In this document: positions 17,773 to 26,337 of the stretch, one piece after another
Numbering within the stretch: the first letter of the stretch is position 1
Layout: each line of letters begins with the position of its first letter
DNA from: Flaviflexus huanghaiensis
GTDB lineage: Bacteria; Actinomycetota; Actinomycetes; Actinomycetales; Actinomycetaceae
Reading direction: 5' to 3'
Assembly: GCF_014118685.1 (NCBI RefSeq)
Contig: NZ_JACFAK010000005.1
Coordinates: 1-64,000 of the forward strand
DNA: 64,000 nt
The notes under the pieces: model-generated
What the model was told of the DNA's origin: nothing
The model's input: the letters and a program-made list of their open reading frames with translations, nothing else
The model's database searches: none
Position numbers and translations under genes: made by a program

Positions 17773-18891
17773 CTACCACAAGTCGGTCGGGACTTTGAGG
17801 TGATCGAGAACCTCGGCGATAAACGACATTGTTCCGAGAGCCAGAACGTCTCCCTCAAGCCCAGCAGACACGTCCTGAAGGGTGGGAAGACCCGCTGGGT
17901 AAGGCAACCCGGGAACGCACACGTGGATCGCGTTCGGGACGAGTGCGCTGCATCCATCGCGGTCCTTCGACTCCGGCCACGAGGCGACGATGGTTGGAGC
18001 GGGTAGCGGTGATGCCTCCAGCGCAGCGGCAACCCCGGCCGGTGAGATCGCAGCGTCGACGAACCAGCGGCCTGCTGGCCCGGTGTGGATTGAGGAGCGG
18101 CCGGGGAGATTAGGCACCCGAAAGTCACGTGGGCGGTGGCCGAGAAGCCCCGCCATCGCCGTCCCCACAGCCGCACCAACTCCCATGTTTTCGCCGATAA
18201 GGGGATTGATGTGAGGCAGCGGAGTCACCGGCACGATCTCGGCCCCCCATGTCTCCGCCGTGGAGTGAACGAGGTGGTGTGCATGAAGCTCCTGCTCCGC
18301 GGAGCCGACAATCCGGACACTGCTGGACCCCGCCCCGATGAGGTTCTCTGCGATCGACGTGAGGTCATCGCCAATGATTCCCGCATGCTCGATGAAGATC
18401 GGAGTGATGGCGAGAGCACTGTGGGCGAACAGGGACACCTCGTCGGTCACGCCACCCATGCCCTCTTCGACGATGAGGACGTCGGAACCAATCTGCTCTG
18501 CCCACCACGCCCCCATGATCGTGTATGCACCCGAGGGTGAGAGGTAATGGTCAGGTGGAAGCAACGGAAGAAGCTCCGACAGATGTGCCGAAAGTCTCAC
18601 ATATTCGTCGTGAGACAATTCCGCTCCGTCGACTCTGATCCGCTCGCGGTTCGAGCGGAACGCTGGCGAGGTGATGGCGACTGTTGTGAGGCCTGCCGCA
18701 GTCAGCGCCATCGATGCAGCCGCGACTGCGGTGCCCTTGCCCTTGGACCCGACGACCGCCATTGACGGCGGCGGGGACAGCGACAGCGCGCTGGCGAGTG
18801 CGACGGATGAATGAAGGGTGCGCGACATCTTGCCCCTGCGCTCCCACTGGGCGAAGAATGGCTCGTCTTCTGGCAGGTGTCGTGCTGTCAT
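17773..18891 (-). CDS. FolC-like Mur ligase-family protein, divergent
   Basis: This 372-residue protein follows the FolC (folylpolyglutamate synthase) plan: P-loop GSKGKGT at 48-54, then ITSPAFRSNRERIRVDGAEL, VEEGMGGVTDE, and ITPIFIEHAGIIGDDLTSIAENLIGAG. Key FolC residues are changed: SPHL has become SPAF, the KAGI lysine segment reads LIGAG, and the C-terminal DGAHNP motif reads VDAAISPAG. It is also about 60 residues shorter than FolC. It probably still binds ATP but may use a different substrate or be inactive. TAGGAT seven bases before ATG 18891 marks a leaderless start. Confidence 0.65.
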   Translation of the reverse strand: MTARHLPEDEPFFAQWERRGKMSRTLHSSVALASALSLSPPPSMAVVGSKGKGTAVAAASMALTAAGLTTVAITSPAFRSNRERIRVDGAELSHDEYVRLSAHLSELLPLLPPDHYLSPSGAYTIMGAWWAEQIGSDVLIVEEGMGGVTDEVSLFAHSALAITPIFIEHAGIIGDDLTSIAENLIGAGSSSVRIVGSAEQELHAHHLVHSTAETWGAEIVPVTPLPHINPLIGENMGVGAAVGTAMAGLLGHRPRDFRVPNLPGRSSIHTGPAGRWFVDAAISPAGVAAALEASPLPAPTIVASWPESKDRDGCSALVPNAIHVCVPGLPYPAGLPTLQDVSAGLEGDVLALGTMSFIAEVLDHLKVPTDLW

Positions 18892-18898
18892 TACCCGC

Positions 18899-18953
18899 AT
18901 CCTAGTCAGCTCCCGGCAGATTCTGTTCCTTCGCCATCACCCGCGGATAGAAT
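18899..18953. promoter_or_regulatory. Divergent leaderless promoters of the FolC-like gene and bcp
   Basis: TAGGAT on the minus strand (18899-18904) ends 7 bases from ATG 18891. TAGAAT on the plus strand (18948-18953) ends 6 bases from ATG 18960. The expected -35 regions of both fall around 18922-18930. Confidence 0.6.
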
Positions 18954-18959
18954 CCCTTC

Positions 18960-19424
18960 ATGACACGACTTCAGCCGGGCGATCCGGCTCCGCAATTCGA
19001 AATCGACACACCGAGCGGAAAGCTGGCGTTGGCAGACCTTCTCAAACAAGCCGAGAAGGGCGTTATCGTCTACTTCTATCCGAAGGCGATGACTCCGGGA
19101 TGTACGACGGAAGCCTGCGACTTCCGGGATTCCAGGCTGACCGACTCGGGGTACCGAGTCATTGGGATCTCGCCCGATCCACTTGACAAGCTTGAGGCTT
19201 TCAGAGACGCCGAGCTACTCGACTTCCCTCTGGGCTCCGACCCGGACCACGAGGTACTCGAGGCCTATGGTGCGTGGGGCGAGAAGAAGAACTATGGACG
19301 CACGGTGATGGGCGTCATCCGCTCGACATTCGTCATCAATCCCGATGGCACAATCGCCGAGGCGATGTACAACGTGAAGGCGACGGGTCACGTCGCACGC
19401 GTGACAAAGAACATTTTCGGATAG
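18960..19424 (+). CDS. bcp: Bcp-type peroxiredoxin
   Basis: The 154-residue thiol peroxidase reduces hydroperoxides in the cytosol. The motif MTPGCTTEACDFRD carries the peroxidatic cysteine and a second cysteine five residues on, the atypical two-Cys arrangement of the Bcp/PrxQ class. The start TRLQPGDPAPQFEIDTPSGK and end GHVARVTKNIF are typical. The gene appears leaderless. A tRNA-Leu gene follows. Confidence 0.94.
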   Translation: MTRLQPGDPAPQFEIDTPSGKLALADLLKQAEKGVIVYFYPKAMTPGCTTEACDFRDSRLTDSGYRVIGISPDPLDKLEAFRDAELLDFPLGSDPDHEVLEAYGAWGEKKNYGRTVMGVIRSTFVINPDGTIAEAMYNVKATGHVARVTKNIFG

Positions 19425-19467
19425 CAGTTCGGCGATAACGGGTGTCGTCACCTATCCTGATAGTCGC

Positions 19468-19549
<82 letters not shown>

Positions 19550-19594
19550 CGACTGTTTTACCTCCGATCGACGGACGAGAATTCTCGCCTGGAC

Positions 19595-19600
19595 TAGGCT
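19595..19600 (+). promoter_or_regulatory. -10 box, leaderless FAH-family gene
   Basis: TAGGCT ends 6 bases before ATG 19607, with no Shine-Dalgarno sequence. Confidence 0.55.
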
Positions 19601-19606
19601 GAGAAC

Positions 19607-20377
19607 ATGCAGATTGCTCGTATCTCACTGGAATCAGGTCCCCGCTACGCAATTGTCGATCGCGACACGGACGAGTATGTGGTCCTGGCCGGTGATCCGA
19701 TTTTCCAAGGTCTCGACACGACGGGCCAGCGCGTGCCCATGAGAAACACGCGGGTTTTGTCTCCGATTATCCCGCGTTCGAAGGTTGTTGCGGTCGGCCG
19801 GAACTACGCCGCCCACATCGAAGAGATGGGATCGGCGACGCCAGAGAATCCGCTCCTCTTTTTCAAACCCAATACCTCCGTGATCGGCCCCGATGACGCC
19901 ATCATCCAGCCTGCCTGGTCGAATGAGATCTCCTACGAGGCAGAGCTCGCCGTTGTCATCGGCAGGCCGTGCAAGGACGTGCCCATCGAGCGGGTCGACG
20001 ACGTCATCTACGGCTACACCATCGCGAACGACGTGACTGCCCGCGATGTTCAGCGCGCCGAGGAACAGTGGGCGCGGGCGAAGGGCTTTGACACGTCATG
20101 CCCGCTCGGCCCTGTCATCGACCTCGACTACGAACCATCGGACGTCGCTATCCGGTCCTACGTTAACGGCGAGCTGAGGCAGGATGGTCGCTCCTCACAG
20201 ATGATCCGGCCAGTTAACGAACTCGTCTCCTACATCTCGCATGCGTTTTCGCTCCTTCCCGGTGATGTCATTCTTACCGGAACCCCGGCAGGGGTGGGCA
20301 CCATCGTCCCTGGTGACACCGTCGAGATCGAGATCGACGGGCTTGGCACGTTGAGCAATGAGCTACGCAGCACCTGA
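19607..20377 (+). CDS. Fumarylacetoacetate hydrolase-family protein
   Basis: This is a 256-residue protein of the FAH superfamily. The core has VVAVGRNYAAHIEEMG, LLFFKPNTSVIGPDDAI, the metal-binding EISYEAELAVVIG (Glu-x-Glu), VDDVIYGYTIANDVTARDVQ and FSLLPGDVILTGTPAGVG. Such enzymes hydrolyse or decarboxylate acylpyruvates and aromatic-ring-cleavage products, or oxaloacetate; the substrate cannot be set from sequence. It lies alone between tRNA-Leu and the baeRF gene. Confidence 0.93.
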   Translation: MQIARISLESGPRYAIVDRDTDEYVVLAGDPIFQGLDTTGQRVPMRNTRVLSPIIPRSKVVAVGRNYAAHIEEMGSATPENPLLFFKPNTSVIGPDDAIIQPAWSNEISYEAELAVVIGRPCKDVPIERVDDVIYGYTIANDVTARDVQRAEEQWARAKGFDTSCPLGPVIDLDYEPSDVAIRSYVNGELRQDGRSSQMIRPVNELVSYISHAFSLLPGDVILTGTPAGVGTIVPGDTVEIEIDGLGTLSNELRST

Positions 20378-20498
20378 CAGGTGTTGATGGATTTTTCCAG
20401 TGAATGACGGCTATGTCGTAGGTCACGCGATAAGGTGGAAGAAGAAGGTTAACGGGACAACGTTGCCATCCATCCTGCCCTCGTAGAAGGAGGCCCCT

Positions 20499-21623
20499 GT
20501 GGCTTTACATACCGACATTCCGACCTCGACAGACATCGAACGTCTCGCCGCTGCTCGGCACGACTACTGCGTCTCGATTTATGTGCCGACGTCGCCTATC
20601 ACGCAAGACACCGAGACCGCGCGGCTCGAACTTCGCAACGCTGCAGACGATGCCTACAGGCAACTGACAGACGCGGGCTTGTCCCGACAGGAAGCCGAAG
20701 CGATCACCGGGCACGTTGACGCTCTCACGAGCGACGGTCTGTTCTGGGCGTACATGTCCCACTCGTTGGCGGTTTTTTTCAGTAGCGATGGTGTGGCAAC
20801 CTTCCGGCTTCCGAACCTGCTCACCTCAACAGTGCAGGTTTCCGACCGTTTCCACATTAAGCCGTTGCTACGTGCCGTGACGTTCCCGCACACGGCCTTC
20901 GTTCTTGCGCTTTCCCAGAACGCCGCCCGACTTATTGAGATCACGGCCGACTCACCTGCCTTCGATGTCGAGGTGCAGGACATGCCGACCAGTCTCGAAG
21001 ATGCTGTCGGTCGATTCGATGATGCAAACCGGAGCTCGTTCGACCGTATGGACTACGGCGTCATGAAGCAGGTCCGACTGCCGCAGTACGCGCGTATGGT
21101 GGACCAGGCTGTACGGCCTGTACTCGCCGGCGGTGAGCGGCCTCTCATCCTCGCCGCCGCGGAACCTTTAGCGGGCATCTACCGGTCGGTCTCGTCGACG
21201 ACGAAGCTCGCGAGCCACGGAATCGATGGTAACCCTGACGATCGAGACAACACCGAGCTATCGAACGCCGCGCGGTCCATCCTCGATGAGATTTATGCGG
21301 ACGACATCGCGCAGGTGCGTGAGGACCTCCTCGAGAACTACCCGCGCGACCGGGTCGCGTTCGACAGCGCCCGGATCGCCCGGGCCGCGACCTTCGGCGC
21401 GGTCGACACCCTCCTCGTCGACATCGACAATCACCAGGCCGGTTTCCTTGACGAAGCCGATGGCAAACTGACCTTCGGTGATGAGAACGACACTCGCTAT
21501 TACGGCATCAGCGATGAGATTGCCCGTCGGGCTCTGCGCACCGGAGCCAGGGTACTCGCCGTGCGGGCGGAGGACATCCCCGAGGGAGGCCCCGTCGCCG
21601 CGTTGCTCCGCTATCCGATCTAG
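20499..21623 (+). CDS. baeRF-like (archaeo-eukaryotic release factor-like) protein
   Basis: The 374-residue protein begins CVSIYVPTSPITQDTETARLELRNAADDA, contains LILAAAEPLAGIYRSVS and closes with a RTGARVLAVRAEDIPEGGPVAALLRYPI segment. This is the layout of the bacterial families related to archaeal/eukaryotic release factor 1, often mislabelled chemotaxis protein. No GGQ peptide-release motif is seen. A link to ribosome rescue or RNA is family speculation. GTG 20499 follows AAGGAGG. The 121-base gap before it holds an unassigned promoter region. Confidence 0.72.
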   Translation: MALHTDIPTSTDIERLAAARHDYCVSIYVPTSPITQDTETARLELRNAADDAYRQLTDAGLSRQEAEAITGHVDALTSDGLFWAYMSHSLAVFFSSDGVATFRLPNLLTSTVQVSDRFHIKPLLRAVTFPHTAFVLALSQNAARLIEITADSPAFDVEVQDMPTSLEDAVGRFDDANRSSFDRMDYGVMKQVRLPQYARMVDQAVRPVLAGGERPLILAAAEPLAGIYRSVSSTTKLASHGIDGNPDDRDNTELSNAARSILDEIYADDIAQVREDLLENYPRDRVAFDSARIARAATFGAVDTLLVDIDNHQAGFLDEADGKLTFGDENDTRYYGISDEIARRALRTGARVLAVRAEDIPEGGPVAALLRYPI

Positions 21624-21675
21624 AATTGTCCCTCTGCCCGCGGTAGGGGGACACACCTCATTGGTGTGGCTTGGC

Positions 21676-22815
21676 TCAGTCCAGGCTGGCGACTGCGCGC
21701 GTCATCCGTTCGAGAGCCTCGTCGAGGATCGGACCAGTTGTGCCGAAGATGAGCCTCATGTACTTCTCGTACCCGGTGCCGCAATGAGCTCCATCGGTCA
21801 GGGACACACCGTGTTCGCGGAAGAACCGTACGGGTGATTCGACCCGGTCAGCCAAGCCGGAGGCGTCAACCCAGGCGATGTACGTGCCCTCCGGTACGAA
21901 GGTCGACAGTCCCGGTATGGAATTGATTCCCTCAGCCACGCGGTGTCGCCTATCATCAAGCTCGGCTTTGACGGTCGCCAACCATTCTCCGGGGTCTCGA
22001 TAGACGGCTGTGGCTGCTTCGACACCGAGGGTGTTGATCTGGCCCTCGATGAGGCCCGCCGGGGTAGCGATGGTGTCCCGGAAGGGCTCGTCGACGATCA
22101 TCTGTGCAACCTTGAGTCCGGGAGTGTTCCACCCCTTCGAGGTTGACGTCGCTGTGACCGTGTGCCGAGTAGCCCGCTCAGAGATAGTGGCGTAGGGGAT
22201 GTGGACGCCATCGAAAACGTGCGGGGCGTGGATTTCATCAGAAAAGACCGTCGCGCCATTGTCTGACGCGATTTGCTCGACGATCGCGAGTTCGTCTCGG
22301 TCAAGTACCCTGCCCACCGGGTTCCACGGATTGCAGAGAATGAAAAGACCGCCACCTGACAGGGCACGGTCGATGCCGTCGTAGTCGAGCACCCACCGGC
22401 CGTCCTCGACGAGGCTCGGCACCTCGATGAGTTCACGGCCTTCCTCGGCGGGAACCGTGAGGAACGGCATATAGGCCGGGGTCGGGAGCACGACCGGCCC
22501 GTCGGGCACGAGATGACGAAGGGTCTCCCGAAGCACCGCCAGCACGTCTGGGAAGAGAAAGACGGAGGCCGGCTCGACCTTCCAGCTGTAGGCTGCGGAC
22601 ATGTGCTCGGCTGTCGCCTCGCGGAGGTCGTCCGCCATGCGGCGGGGGAGGTAGCCGATGGCGCCGCTGTCAGCCCGGGCCCGCAGGCACTCGGAGACGA
22701 CCGGGGGAACCCCGAAGTCCATCTCGGCCACAAACATACCGATCGTGCCGGGGATCGCCGTCCATTTGAGCGAGCCAGTGGCTCGGAGGGTATCGGGTGT
22801 GATGCTGTCGAACAT
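21676..22815 (-). CDS. MalY/PatB-type PLP-dependent C-S lyase (aminotransferase fold I)
   Basis: This is a 379-residue fold-type I PLP enzyme. GLFILCNPWNPVGRVLDRDELAIV and FSDEIHAPHVFDG are characteristic of the MalY/PatB branch, and the PLP lysine is in TSTSKGWNTPGLK. Members cleave cystathionine or cysteine to pyruvate, ammonia and a thiol; transaminase activity is possible. ATG 22815 has TAAGGT ending 6 bases upstream and GGAG close to it. The gene is divergent from gltX across 55 bases. Confidence 0.88.
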   Translation of the reverse strand: MFDSITPDTLRATGSLKWTAIPGTIGMFVAEMDFGVPPVVSECLRARADSGAIGYLPRRMADDLREATAEHMSAAYSWKVEPASVFLFPDVLAVLRETLRHLVPDGPVVLPTPAYMPFLTVPAEEGRELIEVPSLVEDGRWVLDYDGIDRALSGGGLFILCNPWNPVGRVLDRDELAIVEQIASDNGATVFSDEIHAPHVFDGVHIPYATISERATRHTVTATSTSKGWNTPGLKVAQMIVDEPFRDTIATPAGLIEGQINTLGVEAATAVYRDPGEWLATVKAELDDRRHRVAEGINSIPGLSTFVPEGTYIAWVDASGLADRVESPVRFFREHGVSLTDGAHCGTGYEKYMRLIFGTTGPILDEALERMTRAVASLD

Positions 22816-22821
22816 GACTCC

Positions 22822-22862
22822 ACCTTAGGCGCCGCGGGGGAATCCGCGACAGCCGTTATAGT
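22822..22862. promoter_or_regulatory. Divergent leaderless promoters of malY-like gene and gltX
   Basis: TAAGGT on the minus strand (22822-22827) lies 6 bases from ATG 22815, and TATAGT on the plus strand (22857-22862) lies 8 bases from ATG 22871. Each promoter's -35 zone lies inside the other's. Confidence 0.55.
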
Positions 22863-22870
22863 CTGATGTC

Positions 22871-24370
22871 ATGACAGATGTTCGCGTTCGTTTCTGCCCC
22901 TCGCCGACGGGCACACCTCATGTCGGCCTCATCCGCACCGCCTTGTTCAACTGGGCATATGCCCGGCACACGGGCGGTACCTTCGTGTTCCGCATCGAGG
23001 ACACGGATGCTGCGAGGGACTCGGAGGAGTCCTACGAGCAGCTGCTTGACGCGATGAGATGGCTCGGCTTGGACTGGGATGAGGGTGTTGAGGTGGGAGG
23101 TCCGCACGGGCCGTACCGTCAGTCTCAGAGGCTCGACATCTATGCGGATGTTGCCCAGAAACTTCTTGAGGGAGGGTACGCGTACGAGTCGTTCTCCACA
23201 CCTGAGGAAGTTGAGGAGCGTCACCGCGCGGCGGGGCGTGATCCGAAACTCGGTTACGACGGTTTCGACCGAAACCTCAGCGAGCTACAGAAGGCGGAGT
23301 ACCGAGCTGAAGGACGCCAGCCCGTCCTCCGTATGCGGATGCCCGATGATGATGTGACCTTTGTCGACGCAGTCCGCGGAGAGATCACGTTCTCGCCCGG
23401 GTCGATTCCTGACTTCGTCATTGTTCGCGGCAATGGTCAGCCGCTCTATACGCTGACGAACCCGGTTGATGATGCTCTCATGGACATCACACACGTTCTG
23501 CGCGGTGAGGACCTGCTGTCATCCACTCCTCGCCAGGTTGTCCTTCATCGAGCGCTAGTCGAGCTCGGCATCGCCAAGCAGATCCCGACCTTCGGTCACT
23601 TGCCCTACGTTATGGGTGAGGGCAATAAGAAGCTGTCGAAGCGTGACCCACAGTCGAACCTCTTCCTTCACCGCGAGAAGGGAATGATCCCCGAGGGGCT
23701 CGTCAACTATCTCGCTCTCCTCGGGTGGTCGATTGCGCCCGACAACGACATCTTCACGATCGATGAGATGGTCGAGGCTTTCGACATCGCCGACGTCAAT
23801 CCGAATCCGGCCCGGTTCGACGAGAAAAAGGCGATCGCAATCAACGCTGAGCACATTCGCCGCCTCGACACGGACGATTTCGTACGCCGCATTGTCCCCT
23901 TCCTCGGGGACGCTGTCTCCGCCTCGTCGTTCGACGAGCTGACCCCCATGGAGCAGAGGATTCTCCGAGGTGCCGCACCGCTCGCCCAAACGCGCATTCA
24001 GACGTTGTCGGACACTCTGCCTCTCGTTCACTTTCTTTTCGTCCGGGCACACGAGATCAACTACGATCCGAAGGCTCTCGCGAAGTTCCGCGAGTCGGCT
24101 CCCCAGGTGCTTGCTATGGCGATCAAGCATCTGTCCGAACTTGACGACTTCACTGCGGAATCCATCAAGGAGACGATGTCGACCGCTGTCATCGAGACCC
24201 TTGGACTTAAACCCCGCGTCGCCTTTGCCCCGCTGTTCGTTGCGGTGAGCGGGTCGAACGTCTCTCTACCGGTCTTCGATTCCATGGAGTTGATCGGCCG
24301 GGAGAAGACAATCGAGCACCTGCAACAGCTTTCCGACTTCCTCAAGCGGCAACCCGACTCCGAATCCTGA
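22871..24370 (+). CDS. gltX: Glutamyl-tRNA synthetase
   Basis: The 499-residue class I synthetase has [20 protein letters not shown] (HIGH-type motif as HVGL at 17-20) and KKLSKRD (KMSKS-type, near residue 254). Actinobacteria usually lack GlnRS and use a non-discriminating GluRS that also charges tRNA-Gln, which GatCAB then amidates; that is inferred here. Strikingly, tRNA-Gln and two tRNA-Glu genes follow directly. The start appears leaderless (TATAGT 8 bases upstream). Confidence 0.96.
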   Translation: MTDVRVRFCPSPTGTPHVGLIRTALFNWAYARHTGGTFVFRIEDTDAARDSEESYEQLLDAMRWLGLDWDEGVEVGGPHGPYRQSQRLDIYADVAQKLLEGGYAYESFSTPEEVEERHRAAGRDPKLGYDGFDRNLSELQKAEYRAEGRQPVLRMRMPDDDVTFVDAVRGEITFSPGSIPDFVIVRGNGQPLYTLTNPVDDALMDITHVLRGEDLLSSTPRQVVLHRALVELGIAKQIPTFGHLPYVMGEGNKKLSKRDPQSNLFLHREKGMIPEGLVNYLALLGWSIAPDNDIFTIDEMVEAFDIADVNPNPARFDEKKAIAINAEHIRRLDTDDFVRRIVPFLGDAVSASSFDELTPMEQRILRGAAPLAQTRIQTLSDTLPLVHFLFVRAHEINYDPKALAKFRESAPQVLAMAIKHLSELDDFTAESIKETMSTAVIETLGLKPRVAFAPLFVAVSGSNVSLPVFDSMELIGREKTIEHLQQLSDFLKRQPDSES

Positions 24371-24459
24371 TACGGCGCTGACACCGATCGTGCTAGCCCA
24401 TTCTCGGTAGGAGTGAGCGACGGTCGCCGTAGCCGTGATCACCTTCACCCGCGCGATTT

Positions 24460-24488
24460 TTGCGCAGAAAAAGTGGACGGGGTAGAGT
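24460..24488 (+). promoter_or_regulatory. Promoter of the tRNA-Gln/Glu cluster
   Basis: TTGCGC (24460-24465), a 17-base spacer and TAGAGT (24483-24488) place the transcription start near 24495, about 33 bases before tRNA-Gln. Confidence 0.65.
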
Positions 24489-24527
24489 CTTATCTTGCGC
24501 GCAGCCCCGGCTGCGAGCGAGATACCT

Positions 24528-24599
24528 TGGGGTATGGTGTAATCGGCAGCACGAGTGATTCTGGTTCATTTAGTCTAGGTTCGAGTCCTAGTACCCCAG
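24528..24599 (+). tRNA. tRNA-Gln (anticodon CTG)
   Basis: The acceptor strands TGGGGTA (24528-24534) and TACCCCA (24592-24598) pair perfectly, with discriminator G. The anticodon loop TTCTGGT between TGA and TCA gives CTG (codon CAG). The T-arm is CTAGG-TTCGAGT-CCTAG. CCA is not encoded. Confidence 0.95.
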
Positions 24600-24621
24600 C
24601 AAGGTCTCTTCGGAGATCGAG

Positions 24622-24694
24622 GCCCCGTTCGTCTAGCGGCCCAGGACGTCGCCCTCTCACGGCGGTAACACCGGTTCAAATCCGGTACGGGGTA
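24622..24694 (+). tRNA. tRNA-Glu (anticodon CTC), copy 1
   Basis: The acceptor GCCCCGT pairs with ACGGGGT (one G-U at the end). The anticodon stem-loop CGCC-CTCTCAC-GGCG gives CTC (codon GAG), and the T-loop is TTCAAAT. It lies 22 bases after tRNA-Gln. Confidence 0.95.
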
Positions 24695-24755
24695 CGGATA
24701 GTGCAAGCTATCTCGGCAGTGTATGCTGTCACTCGGCAGTGCGTACTGCCGGCAG

Positions 24756-24828
24756 GCCCCGTTCGTCTAGCGGCCTAGGACGTCGCCCTCTCACGGCGGT
24801 AACACCGGTTCAAATCCGGTACGGGGTA
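24756..24828 (+). tRNA. tRNA-Glu (anticodon CTC), copy 2
   Basis: It is almost identical to copy 1; the D-loop reads GGCCTAGG instead of GGCCCAGG. The 61-base spacer between copies has CTCGGCAGTG twice (24712, 24732) and a 7-bp hairpin, CGGCAGT/ACTGCCG (24734-24751), likely relevant to processing. Confidence 0.95.
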
Positions 24829-24835
24829 CAGAGTC

Positions 24836-24861
24836 AAGGCCTGAGCACATGCTCAGGCCTT
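24836..24861 (+). terminator. Terminator of the tRNA cluster
   Basis: AAGGCCTGAGCA (24836-24847) and TGCTCAGGCCTT (24850-24861) form a strong stem followed by TCTCTTG. It also faces the end of the convergent ATPase gene. Confidence 0.85.
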
Positions 24862-24876
24862 TCTCTTGCCTGCGGG

Positions 24877-26160
24877 TCAAACGCGGGCGAGCGACATGAT
24901 GTCGTCCTCGAATTCCCTGGCCACGTCCGACGAAACTGTCGCCCGCGTCTGAGATGTCGCGGTGAGATAGTCCTCAAGCTCCGGCCCTCGTGCCGCACTT
25001 CCCGCGTCGTCGGTGACGGCACGTTCGAACGCGGCCTGAGAGGCGCCGCGTGCGGCGTACTCAATATCGGCAGGCGAAAAACCCTCGCTCGCATGGACGA
25101 GCACGTCAAGGTCAAGTTGGTCGCGGCATGCCTCGGGGATGAATGTCAGCCAGATGGCGCGGCGCGCCTCGTCATCCGGCAGTCCGATGGGTATGACGTA
25201 GTCGAAGCGGCCGTGCCTGAGGAAGGCCGGGTCGAGGGCGCGGATAAAGTTCGTGGCACAGATGAGAAGACGTCCGGGCTTCTCCCGAAAGCTCGGGATG
25301 ACCTTGAGTAGCTCATTTGTCACGGCCTGCGTGGGCGAGGGCGGCTCGCCGCCACGTCGTGAGGCGATCTCCTCAACCTCATCAATAAAGACGACCGCGT
25401 GGTCCAGTCCGTCGATCTTTTCAAATGCCTCGCGTAGCTCACCGGCGAGCCCGCGTGGGGAGGCTGCAAGTCGGGACGGGAAGACCTCGATAAAGGGCCA
25501 CTCGAGCCGTGACGCGATGGCCTTCGCGAAGGTGGTTTTACCTGTCCCGGGTGGTCCGAAGAGAACAATGGCGCGGGGCGGAACCACGCCGAACCGTTCG
25601 GCCGTAGCAGGGTCACCAAGCGGCAGAACAAGGCGTCGTTCGAGAAGCTCTTTCTCCCTCGTCATACCGCCGATTGCATCCCACCTGTCTCTGCCGAGCA
25701 TGCGCCCGCCGAGCTCCCGAAGGAGGAGTATCTCCTCCTGACGGATCGGAATTGTGCGCTCGAAGTAGCGCAAATGGCGCTGGTCGGCGAAGCCGGCTCG
25801 GCTGAGTGAGGCGACGTGCTCGATCTCGTCCGGGACGAGGATCGACATGCGGCTGATGCCTTGGGATGCGAGGCGTTGCTCGATCGCACCCAGCATCGCC
25901 CGAGAGATGCCGCGGCGACGCCACTTCTCAGCAACAGCCAAGAAGACGATCCATGCCTGCTCGTGAGCCGCACGTGCGACTGTGACGCCCGCGATCTCAT
26001 CCCCGATGACGGCGACGACGGCAGTATCTGCCCTCGTTGAGGCGATGACCTCGTTCAGCGCGTAGACGGGCACGTCAACCTGCGCGACATACTGCTCCCA
26101 TAATCGAAGGAAGCCGTCGAGGTCGTTGGGCTGGAAATCACGGATTCGCCATGTCGTCAC
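24877..26160 (-). CDS. GNAT acetyltransferase fused to AAA+ ATPase
   Basis: This 427-residue two-domain protein is cytosolic, with no membrane segment. Residues 1-135 are a GNAT fold (IRDFQPNDLDGFLRLW; KWRRRGISRAMLGAIE is the acetyl-CoA loop, with serine at the usual last G/A). Residues 155-410 are a classic AAA+ module: IGGMTREKELLERRLVLPL, Walker A GPPGTGKT (202-209), Walker B VVFIDE (256-261), sensor N304 in CATN, and arginines in FLRHGRFD that fit arginine fingers. The ATPase part resembles the Cdc48/FtsH clade. What it acetylates or unfolds is unknown. GTG 26160 has a modest AAGAAGAG upstream. Confidence 0.8.
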   Translation of the reverse strand: MTTWRIRDFQPNDLDGFLRLWEQYVAQVDVPVYALNEVIASTRADTAVVAVIGDEIAGVTVARAAHEQAWIVFLAVAEKWRRRGISRAMLGAIEQRLASQGISRMSILVPDEIEHVASLSRAGFADQRHLRYFERTIPIRQEEILLLRELGGRMLGRDRWDAIGGMTREKELLERRLVLPLGDPATAERFGVVPPRAIVLFGPPGTGKTTFAKAIASRLEWPFIEVFPSRLAASPRGLAGELREAFEKIDGLDHAVVFIDEVEEIASRRGGEPPSPTQAVTNELLKVIPSFREKPGRLLICATNFIRALDPAFLRHGRFDYVIPIGLPDDEARRAIWLTFIPEACRDQLDLDVLVHASEGFSPADIEYAARGASQAAFERAVTDDAGSAARGPELEDYLTATSQTRATVSSDVAREFEDDIMSLARV

Positions 26161-26289
26161 GGGCGCTCTTCTTTCGCTCTGCTATTGATGGTGGACACCG
26201 TACCGAAAGAACCGCCGCCTGTGGCGTATGTCTCGTTCGGCGAGCATAGGTGTTGACATCGTTGTCGCAAGCTCCCGCCCTCATCTCAC

Positions 26290-26328
26290 ATGACAGGGGC
26301 AGCCCCGGTATGGGACTGCCCCTGTCAT
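26290..26328. terminator. Terminator after bioY
   Basis: A 13-bp stem, ATGACAGGGGCAG (26290-26302) with CTGCCCCTGTCAT (26316-26328), lies just past the bioY stop on the minus strand. Confidence 0.8.
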
Positions 26329-26337
26329 TCGAGTGTG

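Noticed and set aside
17788-17800. GGGACTTTGAGG as another DosR-type site
   Set aside because: Only one half matches, it lies inside the coding end of the FolC-like gene, and no promoter is near.
17773-18891. Annotation as a working folC
   Set aside because: Three conserved active-site signatures are altered; only the P-loop and fold remain.
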